Shown: one piece after another, positions 34,337 to 44,324 of the stretch | How positions within the stretch are numbered: position 1 is the first letter of the stretch | Layout: the number at the start of each line of letters is the position of its first letter | Source: Sphingobacteriaceae bacterium | Lineage (GTDB): Bacteria; Bacteroidota; Bacteroidia; B-17B0; Aurantibacillaceae | Assembly: GCA_023251775.1 (NCBI GenBank) | Contig: JAHEYC010000002.1 | Span: forward strand, 20,416-83,708 | Direction: 5' to 3' | DNA length: 63,293 nt | Position numbers and translations under genes: made by a program | The notes under the pieces: model-generated | The model's input: the letters and a program-made list of their open reading frames with translations, nothing else | Databases searched by the model: none | What the model was told of the DNA's origin: nothing

Positions 34337-34660
34337 ATGACCGACAAAACTAAGAAACAACTCATGCAATACCTTCATAAATTGGCCGAACATTATCAGA
34401 TCCCAAATGCTACTTTAGTTTCATTCAAAAAAAGAAATTTGTTATTGGAATTATTAAGCACAAAGGACGAAACTGCATTTGAGATCATGAAAGATGTTAT
34501 TGAATCGGCCATGATCTTAGATCGAATCCAAAATGATACCGAAAAGCAAACAAAAAAACCTGAGCACTGGAATGAAGAAGTAGACATAGCAAAAAAAGTA
34601 GTAAGCTTTACGCAAGAAAAATTGAATGCTTTTATAAAGAGTGAGGGGATAAGTAATTAA
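34337..34660 (+). CDS. Small cytosolic hypothetical protein, 107 residues
   Basis: A helical, charged protein without signal peptide or transmembrane segment. No family is recognised. It has a well-placed -7 box and ATG, and composition like its neighbours. It precedes the TPR kinase gene by 168 bp in the same direction, but a separate promoter lies in that gap. Confidence 0.6.
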   Translation: MTDKTKKQLMQYLHKLAEHYQIPNATLVSFKKRNLLLELLSTKDETAFEIMKDVIESAMILDRIQNDTEKQTKKPEHWNEEVDIAKKVVSFTQEKLNAFIKSEGISN

Positions 34661-34797
34661 ATGTACTCATCACATCCGTCGAAGCATATTGTAATTTCGT
34701 CTTACCTTTAAAATAGCATTACTATTTAACCCGCAAATATGATCCGTTTTTACTTAGGGCAAAATGCTTATTGAAAGATCTTAATGATAAAATAAAC

Positions 34798-34805
34798 TAT
34801 ATTTG
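34798..34805 (+). promoter_or_regulatory. -7 box TATATTTG
   Basis: A perfect TAnnTTTG box, 23 bp before the GTG start of the TPR histidine kinase gene. Confidence 0.65.
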
Positions 34806-34828
34806 AATATCCTCTTATCTGATAACGC

Positions 34829-36814
34829 GTGAAACTAAAAGCAAAATATCTCCTTTTTATCGCTGTGCTTTTTATCGGCGCATCTTATTCTTCAAACGAT
34901 CGTCCTGTCGATTCCTTAACCGAACTCTTAAAAAAAACAACCACTAACGGAACAGCCAGAGTTGATCTGCTAAATGCGATTGCCGAAAAACTTATGGAGG
35001 ATGACCATCAACGTTCGCTCGTGAGCGCTTATGAAGCACTTGGGCTTGCTAAGAAGATAGGATACAAAAAAGGAATTTACAGTTCAAATTATTTGTTGGG
35101 TAAACTCCACACAAATTATACGCTAAGTTTTGGTACAGCCATCGCTTATTTTACGGAAGCAGCAAAAGCTTCGGACAAGAATAACTGGTTTGAACATTTG
35201 GATCTGTTAACGCAAATGGCTTTCATCCATAAAAGGCAAGGTGACTTTGAAAAAGCGAGCAATTATTATTTATTGGCCATAGAATTAGCAACTAAACATA
35301 ATGAAACAAAAAAGATCTCTAATCTCTATGGTTATTTATCTGAAGTATATGAAGCGGAAGGTAATGAGCAAGAAGCGATGGAGTGTTTGCAAAAGATCTT
35401 AGAAATTGAGAAGAGAACAAATTACAAAAATACAGAGCCAGCCGCTTTTATTGCAATTGCACACTATTATGAATTGCAAAAACAATTCGGTCCTGCCGAA
35501 TCGTATTTATTAGATGCACAACGTGTTTTTGAAACTACAGGCAATCATAGATGGGAATCATATACCAACTATCTATTGGCGAAACTTAATTTGCAAAAGA
35601 AGGACCATAAAGCGGGGATCAATTACGCAAAGAACGGATTGGAGCTTGCCAAGAAATTTCAATTGATCAAAGAGGAAGGTGATAATCATTACATCCTTGC
35701 GATACTTTACGATGCGGCCAATGATCATAAAAATGCGTATTTGCATCATAAAGCGCTTAAGCAAATTGATGATTCTATTTTCAATATGAATCGGGTGAAG
35801 GAAATGTCGCATGCCATGGCTATTTATGGAACCGCTGTTAAGGAAGAACAACTCGCAAAATTGGAAGCAGAAAAAAAATTAAGCGAATCTCAATTATATA
35901 GAACACAAATTCTGGCAGGTTCAATATTTGTTTTGTTAGTGCTTAGTATGGTATTAGCAATTGTGTTCTATAAGAATTATAAAGTGAAAAGAAATATCAA
36001 TAAGGAATTAGCCAATCGAATTGAATTAAGAAAATTGAAATTGGATGAGATCATTACGCAATTGAGTAAAGAAGTTGATGAGCATAGCCAAACCAAAGCA
36101 AAATTGGAAGTTATCAATGCAGAGTTAAGCAATTTCATGCAACGCTCTTCCCACGATCTTAGATCACCCTTGTCTTCGATAGTTGGATTAACTGATCTGG
36201 CAAAAGGAAGCATGAGCGAAAAGGAAAGAATGGATTATCTGTCGTTGATCTCTCAAAGCACAAAAAGACTTGAAATATTTATCGACGAATTAACTCAAGC
36301 TACTAAAGTTACACATGGCAATGTAGTTGTATCTCTTGTTAACTTATATGATCATGTGAAACAGATCACTGATGATCTAAAGAATAGTAAGAACTTTAGT
36401 GGCGTAAGAATAATTATTAGAATAGATAAAGACATCGATATCAATACAGATAAAAATCTTTTAAAAACAGTTTTGCACAACTTGATTGAGAATGCTGCCA
36501 AATACAAAAGCGCTGAAGGAAATAATCCATATGTTTGTATAAACGCCGAAAATATTGAGTCGTTATTGATGATAAGCGTTTCTGATAACGGCTTGGGAAT
36601 TGCCATGGAACATCAAGCAAAGATCTTTGATATGTTCTATAGAGCCAATAACACCACCGAAGGCAGCGGTTTGGGATTATACTTGGTTAAAAAATCAGTG
36701 ATCAAATTGGGTGGTAAAATTCGTTTAATAAGTAAGGAAGACGAAGGAACAACTATTGAGATCTCAATTCCTGATCTTGTGAATAGGCATATGCAGGGAG
36801 TCCTATTAACCTAA
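34829..36814 (+). CDS. TPR sensor histidine kinase (HisKA type)
   Basis: GTG start and signal peptide, then about 300 residues of TPR repeats outside the cytoplasm and a transmembrane helix near 358-383. A coiled coil follows, then HisKA with phospho-acceptor His about 442 in RSSHDLRSPLSSIVG. The HATPase domain shows LIENAAKYKS (N-box), DNGLGI (G1) and GSGLGLYLVKKS (G2). It differs from the LytS-type kinases in the window by having a classic HisKA/HATPase core. No response regulator is co-directional, so it is an orphan here. Confidence 0.93.
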   Translation: MKLKAKYLLFIAVLFIGASYSSNDRPVDSLTELLKKTTTNGTARVDLLNAIAEKLMEDDHQRSLVSAYEALGLAKKIGYKKGIYSSNYLLGKLHTNYTLSFGTAIAYFTEAAKASDKNNWFEHLDLLTQMAFIHKRQGDFEKASNYYLLAIELATKHNETKKISNLYGYLSEVYEAEGNEQEAMECLQKILEIEKRTNYKNTEPAAFIAIAHYYELQKQFGPAESYLLDAQRVFETTGNHRWESYTNYLLAKLNLQKKDHKAGINYAKNGLELAKKFQLIKEEGDNHYILAILYDAANDHKNAYLHHKALKQIDDSIFNMNRVKEMSHAMAIYGTAVKEEQLAKLEAEKKLSESQLYRTQILAGSIFVLLVLSMVLAIVFYKNYKVKRNINKELANRIELRKLKLDEIITQLSKEVDEHSQTKAKLEVINAELSNFMQRSSHDLRSPLSSIVGLTDLAKGSMSEKERMDYLSLISQSTKRLEIFIDELTQATKVTHGNVVVSLVNLYDHVKQITDDLKNSKNFSGVRIIIRIDKDIDINTDKNLLKTVLHNLIENAAKYKSAEGNNPYVCINAENIESLLMISVSDNGLGIAMEHQAKIFDMFYRANNTTEGSGLGLYLVKKSVIKLGGKIRLISKEDEGTTIEISIPDLVNRHMQGVLLT

Positions 36815-36823
36815 ACAAAATTA

Positions 36824-36860
36824 AATGCATGCTTATAGAGCCTTCCTCATGCATTATTTT
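36824..36860 (+). terminator. Possible terminator after the TPR kinase gene
   Basis: AATGCATG (36824-36831) pairs with CATGCATT (36848-36855), followed by ATTTTTC. The stem is AT-rich and the loop long, so this is weak. Confidence 0.4.
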
Positions 36861-36959
36861 TCATCCGAATTTCCCGGCATAATGACAAAGATCAGATGAA
36901 CTTCTGACACCCGTCAAGCTCCTCGGCAACGTAAAAGTGCAAAATCGTTAATAAACTTT

Positions 36960-37679
36960 TCACTTATTTTTTAGGATCTCAATTATTTCGGCGCGTTTGC
37001 GTCGCGATATTTCGAAAACGACACTGTTAGTTAACGTAATTGTATAGGGTGCAGACTTAGAGTAATTTTTAATATTATTCTTATTAATAATTACGCTTCT
37101 GTGAATTCGCAAAAAACAATTCAATGGTTTAACCAGTTCCTCAAAATCATTCAACACTTTTGCTACAATATATTTTCGTCCGTCAATTAACGTTAGAGTA
37201 GTATAATTATTTTGCGCCTCAAATGAGATCACGAGTTTTGCATTTACCTGTTCTACTAATTCATTATTATGAACCTTGATGTTAATTTCAGACGGAGGAG
37301 AATTAACTGACTTTATTTTCTTCTCCAGTACTTTCTCAACAGCCATCTTTAACTCCTCAACGTCATATGGTTTTAGAAGGTAATCTAAAGCATTAGCTTT
37401 TATTGCAGGTATGGCAAACTCGGCGTAACTTGTCGTAAAGATCACCTCAAAGTTTGGTTTTTCAAACCTTTGTAAAAGAGTAAACCCATTTTCTTTCGGC
37501 ATTTTTATATCCAAAAATACAAGATCGGGATGTTTAAGATTTATTAATTCAAAAGCTGTTTCCGAATCGCCGGCTTCGCCCAATAAATTTACCTCTTCAC
37601 AATGTTTAGCAAGAAGTAATTTAAGGAGTTCTCTTACTCCTTTCTCGTCATCAACAATTATAGCAGTTATCTTCTTCAT
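36960..37679 (-). CDS. LytTR response regulator paired with the Reg_prop kinase
   Basis: Receiver domain with IIVDDE and phospho-acceptor Asp57 in LVFLDIKMPK, and Lys in YLLKPYD. The C-terminal LytTR DNA-binding domain contains SFEAQNNYTTL and CFLRIHRSVIINKNNI. The ATG at 37679 is chosen over a TTG one codon earlier; it overlaps the kinase stop as TGATG, so translation is coupled. Confidence 0.95.
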   Translation of the reverse strand: MKKITAIIVDDEKGVRELLKLLLAKHCEEVNLLGEAGDSETAFELINLKHPDLVFLDIKMPKENGFTLLQRFEKPNFEVIFTTSYAEFAIPAIKANALDYLLKPYDVEELKMAVEKVLEKKIKSVNSPPSEINIKVHNNELVEQVNAKLVISFEAQNNYTTLTLIDGRKYIVAKVLNDFEELVKPLNCFLRIHRSVIINKNNIKNYSKSAPYTITLTNSVVFEISRRKRAEIIEILKNK

Positions 37680-40621
37680 CAATTTGCAGGTAGTTCAATT
37701 TTAACCGTAGTACCTACTGCAATATTTTTATCATACAGATCTACAACCTCAAAGAGTGTTGTTTGACCATTTCCTGAATTCATAATGTTCAATCGTTCGC
37801 TTGTGATGTTTTGCCCTAAAGATGTTTTTTGACCGCCTTCATTGTACAATTTACTTTTCTCTCTTCCTATACCATTATCTTTAATTTCGATCGTTATCTT
37901 ATCCTTTAAAGAATTGATTTTTAAAACTAACTCTTTTTCTTTTTTATCGGAATGTAGTAACCCATGCCAGATCGCATTTTCAATTATGGGTTGTAAAAGC
38001 ATGTATGGTATTTTTACATTGGTAATTTCAATTTTAGGATCTATATATTCAATATAATTGAATGAACCATCAAAACGTAACTGTTCTAATTGAATATATA
38101 AATTAATTACCTGCAATTCCTCGCTCAAGGTAGTTATGTTCTTATTTGAGTTCTCTAAAACAACTCTTAAAAGTTTGGAGAATTTTTGCAAGTATTCATA
38201 GGCTGTTTCAATTTGTTCTTTTAACATTAAAGCTTGGATAGAACTTATACAATTAAAAATAAAATGCGGATTGATCTGTGATCTCAAAGCGGTCATTTGA
38301 TAATCAGCTAACATTTTGTTTATTTCCGTTTTCTTTTTCTCTTTGTTTCTTATGGTCAAAACGTATATTCTTACAATAAGAATGATAATTGTAACTGTGA
38401 TAAGAACTTCAAGCAGAATAAACCACCATGCCAGCCAAAGTGGTTTCATAATATTCAAATCAATTACTTTTGTATCTGAAGACAAAAGACCTTTGATATT
38501 CATCCCTTTTATCTGTAATTGATAATTGCCTGAAGGCAAATTTGTGTAATCAATGATGTTCTCTCTGCCTGTACTGCGCCAAACCGTATCGTAACCTAAA
38601 AGTCTGTAGCTTAATCTTGCTGAACTACCTGGTAAATATGAAAGACATTTAGCCGAAACAGTTAGGTTGTTCTCATTGTATTTTAGAGCGTTAAGCATTC
38701 GCTTATTGGTGATAATATTATTAATTTTTATTTCTTCGATCTCGATCTTTGGCAGCACCTGAGTTCCAATCAATTTAGCTGGTTCGAAATAATATAATCC
38801 GCTCCGAGTGGTATGCCATATCAAATTCTTAAAACACAGTACGTGGTTAACCTCATTCGATTGTAATCCATCACTTTTGTCAATATAAGTAGCAATAAAA
38901 GAATTGTTTGTTCTTTGTAAATAAACTAGACCGCGGTTTGTTGCAACCCAAATATTATTTTCGGTATCTATTCCAATATCATTAATTAAAAGATCCTTAT
39001 CATAAAAAATTTGTCGGTATTTGTTTTCACTTTCTATATATAATCCATTTTGTTCGGTAGCTATTAGGTGTTTTTGAGGTTGGTACTTCAGAACCTTAAC
39101 AATGGAAGCCTCCTTTAAAACCAGATCGCCGGCAGCAAATAGGGTATCAAAGGAAACTATTTTATATAATCCCTTCTTTGTTGCAACATGTATCACTTGA
39201 TGAGTACTATCGTAGGAGAACGAAATAACTTTAACCGGTAAAGTGAATTTTATGGTAACATTAAGATCTTCAACCAAGGAAATACTGTAACCATCATTAA
39301 GTATGAATTTATTTTTATCTATAAATTTTACCTGCTTAAATGTTGCGTTAATTCCTGAACTCGGTAAAGGCATTTTAGTGTCCTTTATATGTGGAATTTC
39401 TTTTTTGTACTTTAAGTTTGCATCAAAGTATTTGAGTCCACCATATCCTGCTAAAAAATAGGTAGAAGCGTAATAGTTTATGTCATTAATAAAATACCCC
39501 GGCTGCGATTTTCCGAGTTCAACTTTTGTTGATATCAGGTTGGCGTCAATAGCAATTAAACCGGGTTTGTCTGTGCCAAGTAACAGTTTATCATTTTCTA
39601 TTTTGATAAAGCGTATGCTGGTTGATGTTTCCTTGCCTTCAAATTCATATGCATGATTATCTAAACTTCGCTTATAGTAAACCCCGTTTTCAAGGGTCGA
39701 AAACCACATCCCACCTTCAAAGTCCTTTAAAACAGAGGTTATAGTATAACCATTGAATAAATGAGATACCGGTTTTTCCGTATTGGTAACATCATATTTG
39801 TAGATCCCTTCTTTATAAACTGAAACCCAATATTGGTGTTCATTGACCTTAAAAACATCAATAACTCTGTTTTTAAAAAAAATATTCATTGTTTCATTCC
39901 CTTTTATCAAGATCACCTGATCTCCTGCAGTTGAAACTACAAAAACGCTGTCATTAATTAAGACCATGTTGCTAAATAAGCGAAAGGGTGCATGATCTAA
40001 ATTTAATTCTTTTGATCCTTTTCTATTCTTAATGTGTAAGATCTTTTTTTGAAGACCGATATCGTTTGTGGCCGAAAACAAACCTTCACTAGAATTATTT
40101 ATTTCAAAATACAATTCATTTTTGTTGCGTTCAATAAGCTTTGGTTCCTTATAATTATCGGCCTTTGGTATTATAATAATGTTTGTGGTTCCATATATAG
40201 TTAACCATAAATTATCTTTTTCATCTACATAGAGTTTTGAAATAATTCTCTTGTTTAATATTTTGGTTATTTTTGGGTTAGCCGCAATCTCATAAATAGT
40301 ATCATTGAAGCAATAACTTAAATTACCATTCGACGTTCTAAACCAAATACGTCCTTCCATATCTTCATACGTGCTAAAAACAACATTATCTTTCAAACCA
40401 TGAGCGCTTGTAAATAGTCGCATATCCTTACCGGTGTATCGAACAACTCCTTTATTGGTACATATCCAGATATATCCCTTGGTATCTTGTTTAATGTGAT
40501 AACACTCTGATGATGGCAATCCTTCGTCACTGTTTATATTCTTAAAATTCCCAACAGGTTGAGCTTTCAAAAAATTGAAACTAATACAAATAAATAATAT
40601 GATTGATTTATTGAAAAACAT
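37679..40621 (-). CDS. Reg_prop/Y_Y_Y LytS-type sensor kinase
   Basis: A 980-residue sensor. After a signal peptide come two-component-regulator propeller repeats (for example DTKGYIWICTNKGVVRY and DTENNIWVATNRGLVYL), then a Y_Y_Y domain (LPSGNYQLQIKGMNI) and a transmembrane helix at about 729-755. The His_kinase (PF06580) domain has His about 786 in QINPHFIFNCIS and N-box ENAIWHGLLH. It lacks the HisKA domain and AraC output of polysaccharide-utilisation hybrid sensors. It is divergent from the propeller adhesin operon with a 233-bp shared region and could control it. Confidence 0.92.
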   Translation of the reverse strand: MFFNKSIILFICISFNFLKAQPVGNFKNINSDEGLPSSECYHIKQDTKGYIWICTNKGVVRYTGKDMRLFTSAHGLKDNVVFSTYEDMEGRIWFRTSNGNLSYCFNDTIYEIAANPKITKILNKRIISKLYVDEKDNLWLTIYGTTNIIIIPKADNYKEPKLIERNKNELYFEINNSSEGLFSATNDIGLQKKILHIKNRKGSKELNLDHAPFRLFSNMVLINDSVFVVSTAGDQVILIKGNETMNIFFKNRVIDVFKVNEHQYWVSVYKEGIYKYDVTNTEKPVSHLFNGYTITSVLKDFEGGMWFSTLENGVYYKRSLDNHAYEFEGKETSTSIRFIKIENDKLLLGTDKPGLIAIDANLISTKVELGKSQPGYFINDINYYASTYFLAGYGGLKYFDANLKYKKEIPHIKDTKMPLPSSGINATFKQVKFIDKNKFILNDGYSISLVEDLNVTIKFTLPVKVISFSYDSTHQVIHVATKKGLYKIVSFDTLFAAGDLVLKEASIVKVLKYQPQKHLIATEQNGLYIESENKYRQIFYDKDLLINDIGIDTENNIWVATNRGLVYLQRTNNSFIATYIDKSDGLQSNEVNHVLCFKNLIWHTTRSGLYYFEPAKLIGTQVLPKIEIEEIKINNIITNKRMLNALKYNENNLTVSAKCLSYLPGSSARLSYRLLGYDTVWRSTGRENIIDYTNLPSGNYQLQIKGMNIKGLLSSDTKVIDLNIMKPLWLAWWFILLEVLITVTIIILIVRIYVLTIRNKEKKKTEINKMLADYQMTALRSQINPHFIFNCISSIQALMLKEQIETAYEYLQKFSKLLRVVLENSNKNITTLSEELQVINLYIQLEQLRFDGSFNYIEYIDPKIEITNVKIPYMLLQPIIENAIWHGLLHSDKKEKELVLKINSLKDKITIEIKDNGIGREKSKLYNEGGQKTSLGQNITSERLNIMNSGNGQTTLFEVVDLYDKNIAVGTTVKIELPAN

Positions 40622-40854
40622 TTTCTAAGATGAACACAATATACTCCCAAATTTACTAATTTGTTCAATAACCATTTCTAAATTGAAAATGGTACATAAA
40701 TCGAGTAAGCGGTTAAAATTTGCACTTTCGGCTTCATAAATTTGAATGTGTTTGCTCAATTGATGATACGAAAGTATTTACTTGAAGTATTGATCTGTAA
40801 ACACCAATATTTATTTTTTGATCGTAGATAAATTGTCAAATAAAAACAAAAACA

Positions 40855-43800
40855 ATGAAAAATCTTTTAAAACTTAGTATTCTGTTTAATTTCGTTCTAG
40901 TTTCTTTAAATGCTCAAACTTTCGCTTGGACTTTACCATTCGGGACTGGTTTTGGCGCCAACCATGGCTTTGCAATAACTACCGATGCGGCAGGTAATGT
41001 TTATACTACAGGCGACTTTGGTCAAATTATAGATTTTGATCCTGGGATAATTATTTATAATCTAAGTCCTAATGGGGCAAACGATGTTTTCATAAACAAA
41101 TTAGATGCCGCTGGTAATTTTGTTTGGGCAAAGAAAATTGGAGGTGCTACTGCTGATGCTGGACATGCAATTAATTTAGATGCGGCTGGAAACGTTTATG
41201 TTGGGGGCGCCTTTACGGGTACAGTAGATTTTGACCCAGGACCCGGAACATTTACTTTGGCATCTACGGGCGGACCAGCTGCTACCGATGCTTTTTTATG
41301 TAAGCTGGATGCTTCAGGAAACTTTTTATGGGCATGCAAATATGGTAATCTGGCTAATGACGATCTTGTTGATATTACAGTTGATGCTTCACTTAATGTA
41401 TACGCAACTGGAAGTTATAGCGGAACAGTTGATTTTGATCCGTCAGCGAGCACATACACGATGATGTCTAATGGTTTTAGCACATTCATTACAAAACTCT
41501 CGCCAGCGGGTAATTTTATTTGGGCGAAATCATTAGACGGTTCGCAACCAGCAGCAATAGAGTTCGACGGATCAAATAATGTAGTAACCTGTGGGGTATT
41601 TAGCGGAACACTTGATTGTGATCCGGGCCCTGGCACTTATACTTTAGCTTCTTTTGCCGTTTCTCAAGATGTATATATTGTTAAGCTGGATAACGCAGGG
41701 AATTTTGTTTGGGCCAAGCAAATTGGAGGAACAGCCACTGATGGAGTTAGTGATATGGATCTTGACGCGACGGATAATATTTATTTATCTGGTTCTTTCA
41801 ATACTACATGTGATTTTGATCCAAGTGCTGCTACGTTCAATCTAGTTTCGGCAGGCGGATACGATATTTTTATGAGTAAATTAGACCCGCTCGGTAATTT
41901 TGTTTGGGCAAAAAGAACCGGCGGAATTAATAATGATCTAGCTCACACAATTGGTATTGATCCAGTAGGAAACATTTATAGTTCAGGATACTTTACAACC
42001 ACAATTGATTTCGATCCGGGCCCCGGAGTTTTTAATTTAACTTCCGTTTTGCCTGCCGTCATCGATATTTACATTACAAAGTTTGATCTTTCAGGAATTT
42101 TTCTCTGGGCCGGGCAAATTGGAGGAACAGCCACTCAAAAATATACAACTAGCTTAGCTACCGATCCTTCGGGTAATGTATTTTATACTGGATATTTCAA
42201 TGGCCTGGTAGACTTTGATCCTTCTCCAGCAACCTTCACGCTTACTGCCTCGGTTCCTGCTATTCTTATTTCAAAACTTGGTGCCTGCTTTACGCCGACT
42301 ATTCCGAGTTCTATTAATGGTAATGCTACCATTTGCAACGGTACTCAACAAACTTATAGCGTGACACTGGTTGCAGGAAATAATTATACTTGGACATTAC
42401 CCGGAGGTTGGTCTGGAACCAGTACAACAAATATTATTACCACTACTGTTGGTGCAAGCAGCGGAACAATAAGTGTAGTTTCAGGTAATGGTTGCGGAAC
42501 CTCTCCTGCACAAACCGTTGCCGTAACTGTAAATTCTTCACCCGTGTTAACTATTACTCCAGCCAGCAATTCTATTTGCGTTGGTAATTCGGCAACTTTA
42601 AATGTTAGTGGTGCTTCTACGTATACATGGAGTACCGCGTCCAACGCAACTTCTATCGCGGTTTCTCCAACTATCACAACAACGTATTCGGTTACCGGAA
42701 CAAACGCTGCAGGTTGTATGGCAAGTGCTTCAAAAACTGTTACCGTTGTTGCGCTGCCTTCATTAACTGTAACAAGTAGTAGTAATACTATCTGTTCTGG
42801 GTCTTCTGTTACATTAACGGCAAGCGGAGCATCAACATATACATGGAATACGGGCCCAACAACTCCTGCTATATCTCCTTCTCCTACCGTTAATACTACA
42901 TATACAGTAACAGGAACTTCAGCTGTTGGTTGCACGAACACTTCAGTAAAAACTATTACTGTAAACCTTACACCAACTGTCTCGGTAAGCGGTGGTGCTA
43001 GTCCGGTTTGTGCAGGCACGCAAGTTCTTTTAACGGCAAGCGGGGCTATTACTTACAGTTGGAGTACAAGTGCGTTAACAGCTACTATTGCACCTTCTCC
43101 CACAATTACAACAAATTATACGGTTATTGGAACCAGCGCAGGTTGCAGTAATTCAATTGTAAAAACAATAACCGTAAATCCATTACCAACACTTACCATC
43201 GCTGTTAGCAATACGTTGGTGTGTTCAGGAAATACACTTGCATTAACCGCCAGCGGCGCATTAACATATACCTGGAGTGGTAGTGTTATAAATGCAGTGC
43301 CATTTTCTCCTACTATTACTACAAACTATACGGTTACAGGAACAAGTGCTGCAGGATGCAACAATACTGCTGCCATGACAGTTTCAGTAAATAATGTTCC
43401 AACAGCACCACTTTCTATTTCTGGTCCAACTGCATTATGTGCGGGATCATCAGCAACAACTTACAGCACCAACATTGTTGCAGGAGCTTCAAGTTATGTA
43501 TGGACACTGCCCGGAGGATGGGGTGGGGCGAGTACAACAAATAGTATTTCCGCAACGCCAGGGGCGAGTGGTGGAACTATTTCAGTTTTTGCAAGCAATA
43601 CTTGCGGTAATTCATCAACGCAAACTTTAGTCGTAGTTATTAATCCTGTGCCTTCTGTTACAGCAAATGGAAATCCACTTTCGGTTTGTCCTGCAGCAAA
43701 TGTAACACTTAGTGCAAGCGGCGCAAATACTTACACATGGAGTAGTGGACCAACAGTTGCCACAATTACAGTTAATCCATTAACCACAACAATTTATACG

Positions 43801-44322
43801 GTTACAGGCACTAACACTTTGGGATGTAATAATTTTACAACAATTACCATTGGTGTTTTTAGTAATCCAACTGTAAGCGCAGTTTCAAATAGCAATATTT
43901 TATGTGTTGGTCAAACTGCAACCTTAACAGCAGGCGGAGCAACTTCGTACACGTGGAATCCCGGTGGCGCAGCAACAAGCATTGTTGTTTCTCCAACCGT
44001 AACAACAACCTACACAGTTACTGGAACTGATGGAAACAGCTGTACAAGCTCAGTTGTGTATACGCAATCGGTTTCAACTTGTACAGGATTATTTGCTTTG
44101 AATTCGAAAGGATCAGAAATTAAGGTTTATCCAAATCCTTTCAATAATAAAATAACAATTGTTGTAAATGGAACCGAGCAGGTAAAACTGTTTAATGTAT
44201 TGGGTATGTTGGTTTATTCCGGAGATATTAAGGACAAATCAGAAATTGATCTAACTGAAAAACCAAATGGGATCTATTTCATACATATTGGATCTGTAAC
44301 TAAAAAAATAATTAAAGAATAA
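40855..44322 (+). CDS. Seven-repeat SBBP propeller/Ig-like T9SS protein, paralog A
   Basis: Signal peptide, then seven repeats of about 60 residues with the marker DFDP or DCDP and KLD..GNF.WAK, matching the SBBP beta-propeller family. Eight Ig-like modules of two types follow (one with LPGGW.G, one with CSGSSVTLTASGASTYTW-like cores), in the order A-B-B-B-B-A-B-B. A T9SS sorting domain with KVYPNPFNNK ends the protein. The DPGPG loops could bind calcium. It is a predicted surface adhesin or scaffold with no catalytic motif. The gene heads a run of at least three genes. Confidence 0.9.
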   Translation: MKNLLKLSILFNFVLVSLNAQTFAWTLPFGTGFGANHGFAITTDAAGNVYTTGDFGQIIDFDPGIIIYNLSPNGANDVFINKLDAAGNFVWAKKIGGATADAGHAINLDAAGNVYVGGAFTGTVDFDPGPGTFTLASTGGPAATDAFLCKLDASGNFLWACKYGNLANDDLVDITVDASLNVYATGSYSGTVDFDPSASTYTMMSNGFSTFITKLSPAGNFIWAKSLDGSQPAAIEFDGSNNVVTCGVFSGTLDCDPGPGTYTLASFAVSQDVYIVKLDNAGNFVWAKQIGGTATDGVSDMDLDATDNIYLSGSFNTTCDFDPSAATFNLVSAGGYDIFMSKLDPLGNFVWAKRTGGINNDLAHTIGIDPVGNIYSSGYFTTTIDFDPGPGVFNLTSVLPAVIDIYITKFDLSGIFLWAGQIGGTATQKYTTSLATDPSGNVFYTGYFNGLVDFDPSPATFTLTASVPAILISKLGACFTPTIPSSINGNATICNGTQQTYSVTLVAGNNYTWTLPGGWSGTSTTNIITTTVGASSGTISVVSGNGCGTSPAQTVAVTVNSSPVLTITPASNSICVGNSATLNVSGASTYTWSTASNATSIAVSPTITTTYSVTGTNAAGCMASASKTVTVVALPSLTVTSSSNTICSGSSVTLTASGASTYTWNTGPTTPAISPSPTVNTTYTVTGTSAVGCTNTSVKTITVNLTPTVSVSGGASPVCAGTQVLLTASGAITYSWSTSALTATIAPSPTITTNYTVIGTSAGCSNSIVKTITVNPLPTLTIAVSNTLVCSGNTLALTASGALTYTWSGSVINAVPFSPTITTNYTVTGTSAAGCNNTAAMTVSVNNVPTAPLSISGPTALCAGSSATTYSTNIVAGASSYVWTLPGGWGGASTTNSISATPGASGGTISVFASNTCGNSSTQTLVVVINPVPSVTANGNPLSVCPAANVTLSASGANTYTWSSGPTVATITVNPLTTTIYTVTGTNTLGCNNFTTITIGVFSNPTVSAVSNSNILCVGQTATLTAGGATSYTWNPGGAATSIVVSPTVTTTYTVTGTDGNSCTSSVVYTQSVSTCTGLFALNSKGSEIKVYPNPFNNKITIVVNGTEQVKLFNVLGMLVYSGDIKDKSEIDLTEKPNGIYFIHIGSVTKKIIKE

Positions 44323-44324
44323 AT

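Noticed and set aside
42384-43019. 211-codon minus-strand ORF in the propeller paralog A gene
   Set aside because: It is a shadow of the repeated Ig-like modules on the plus strand, created by their codon pattern; it has no signal, domain or RBS.
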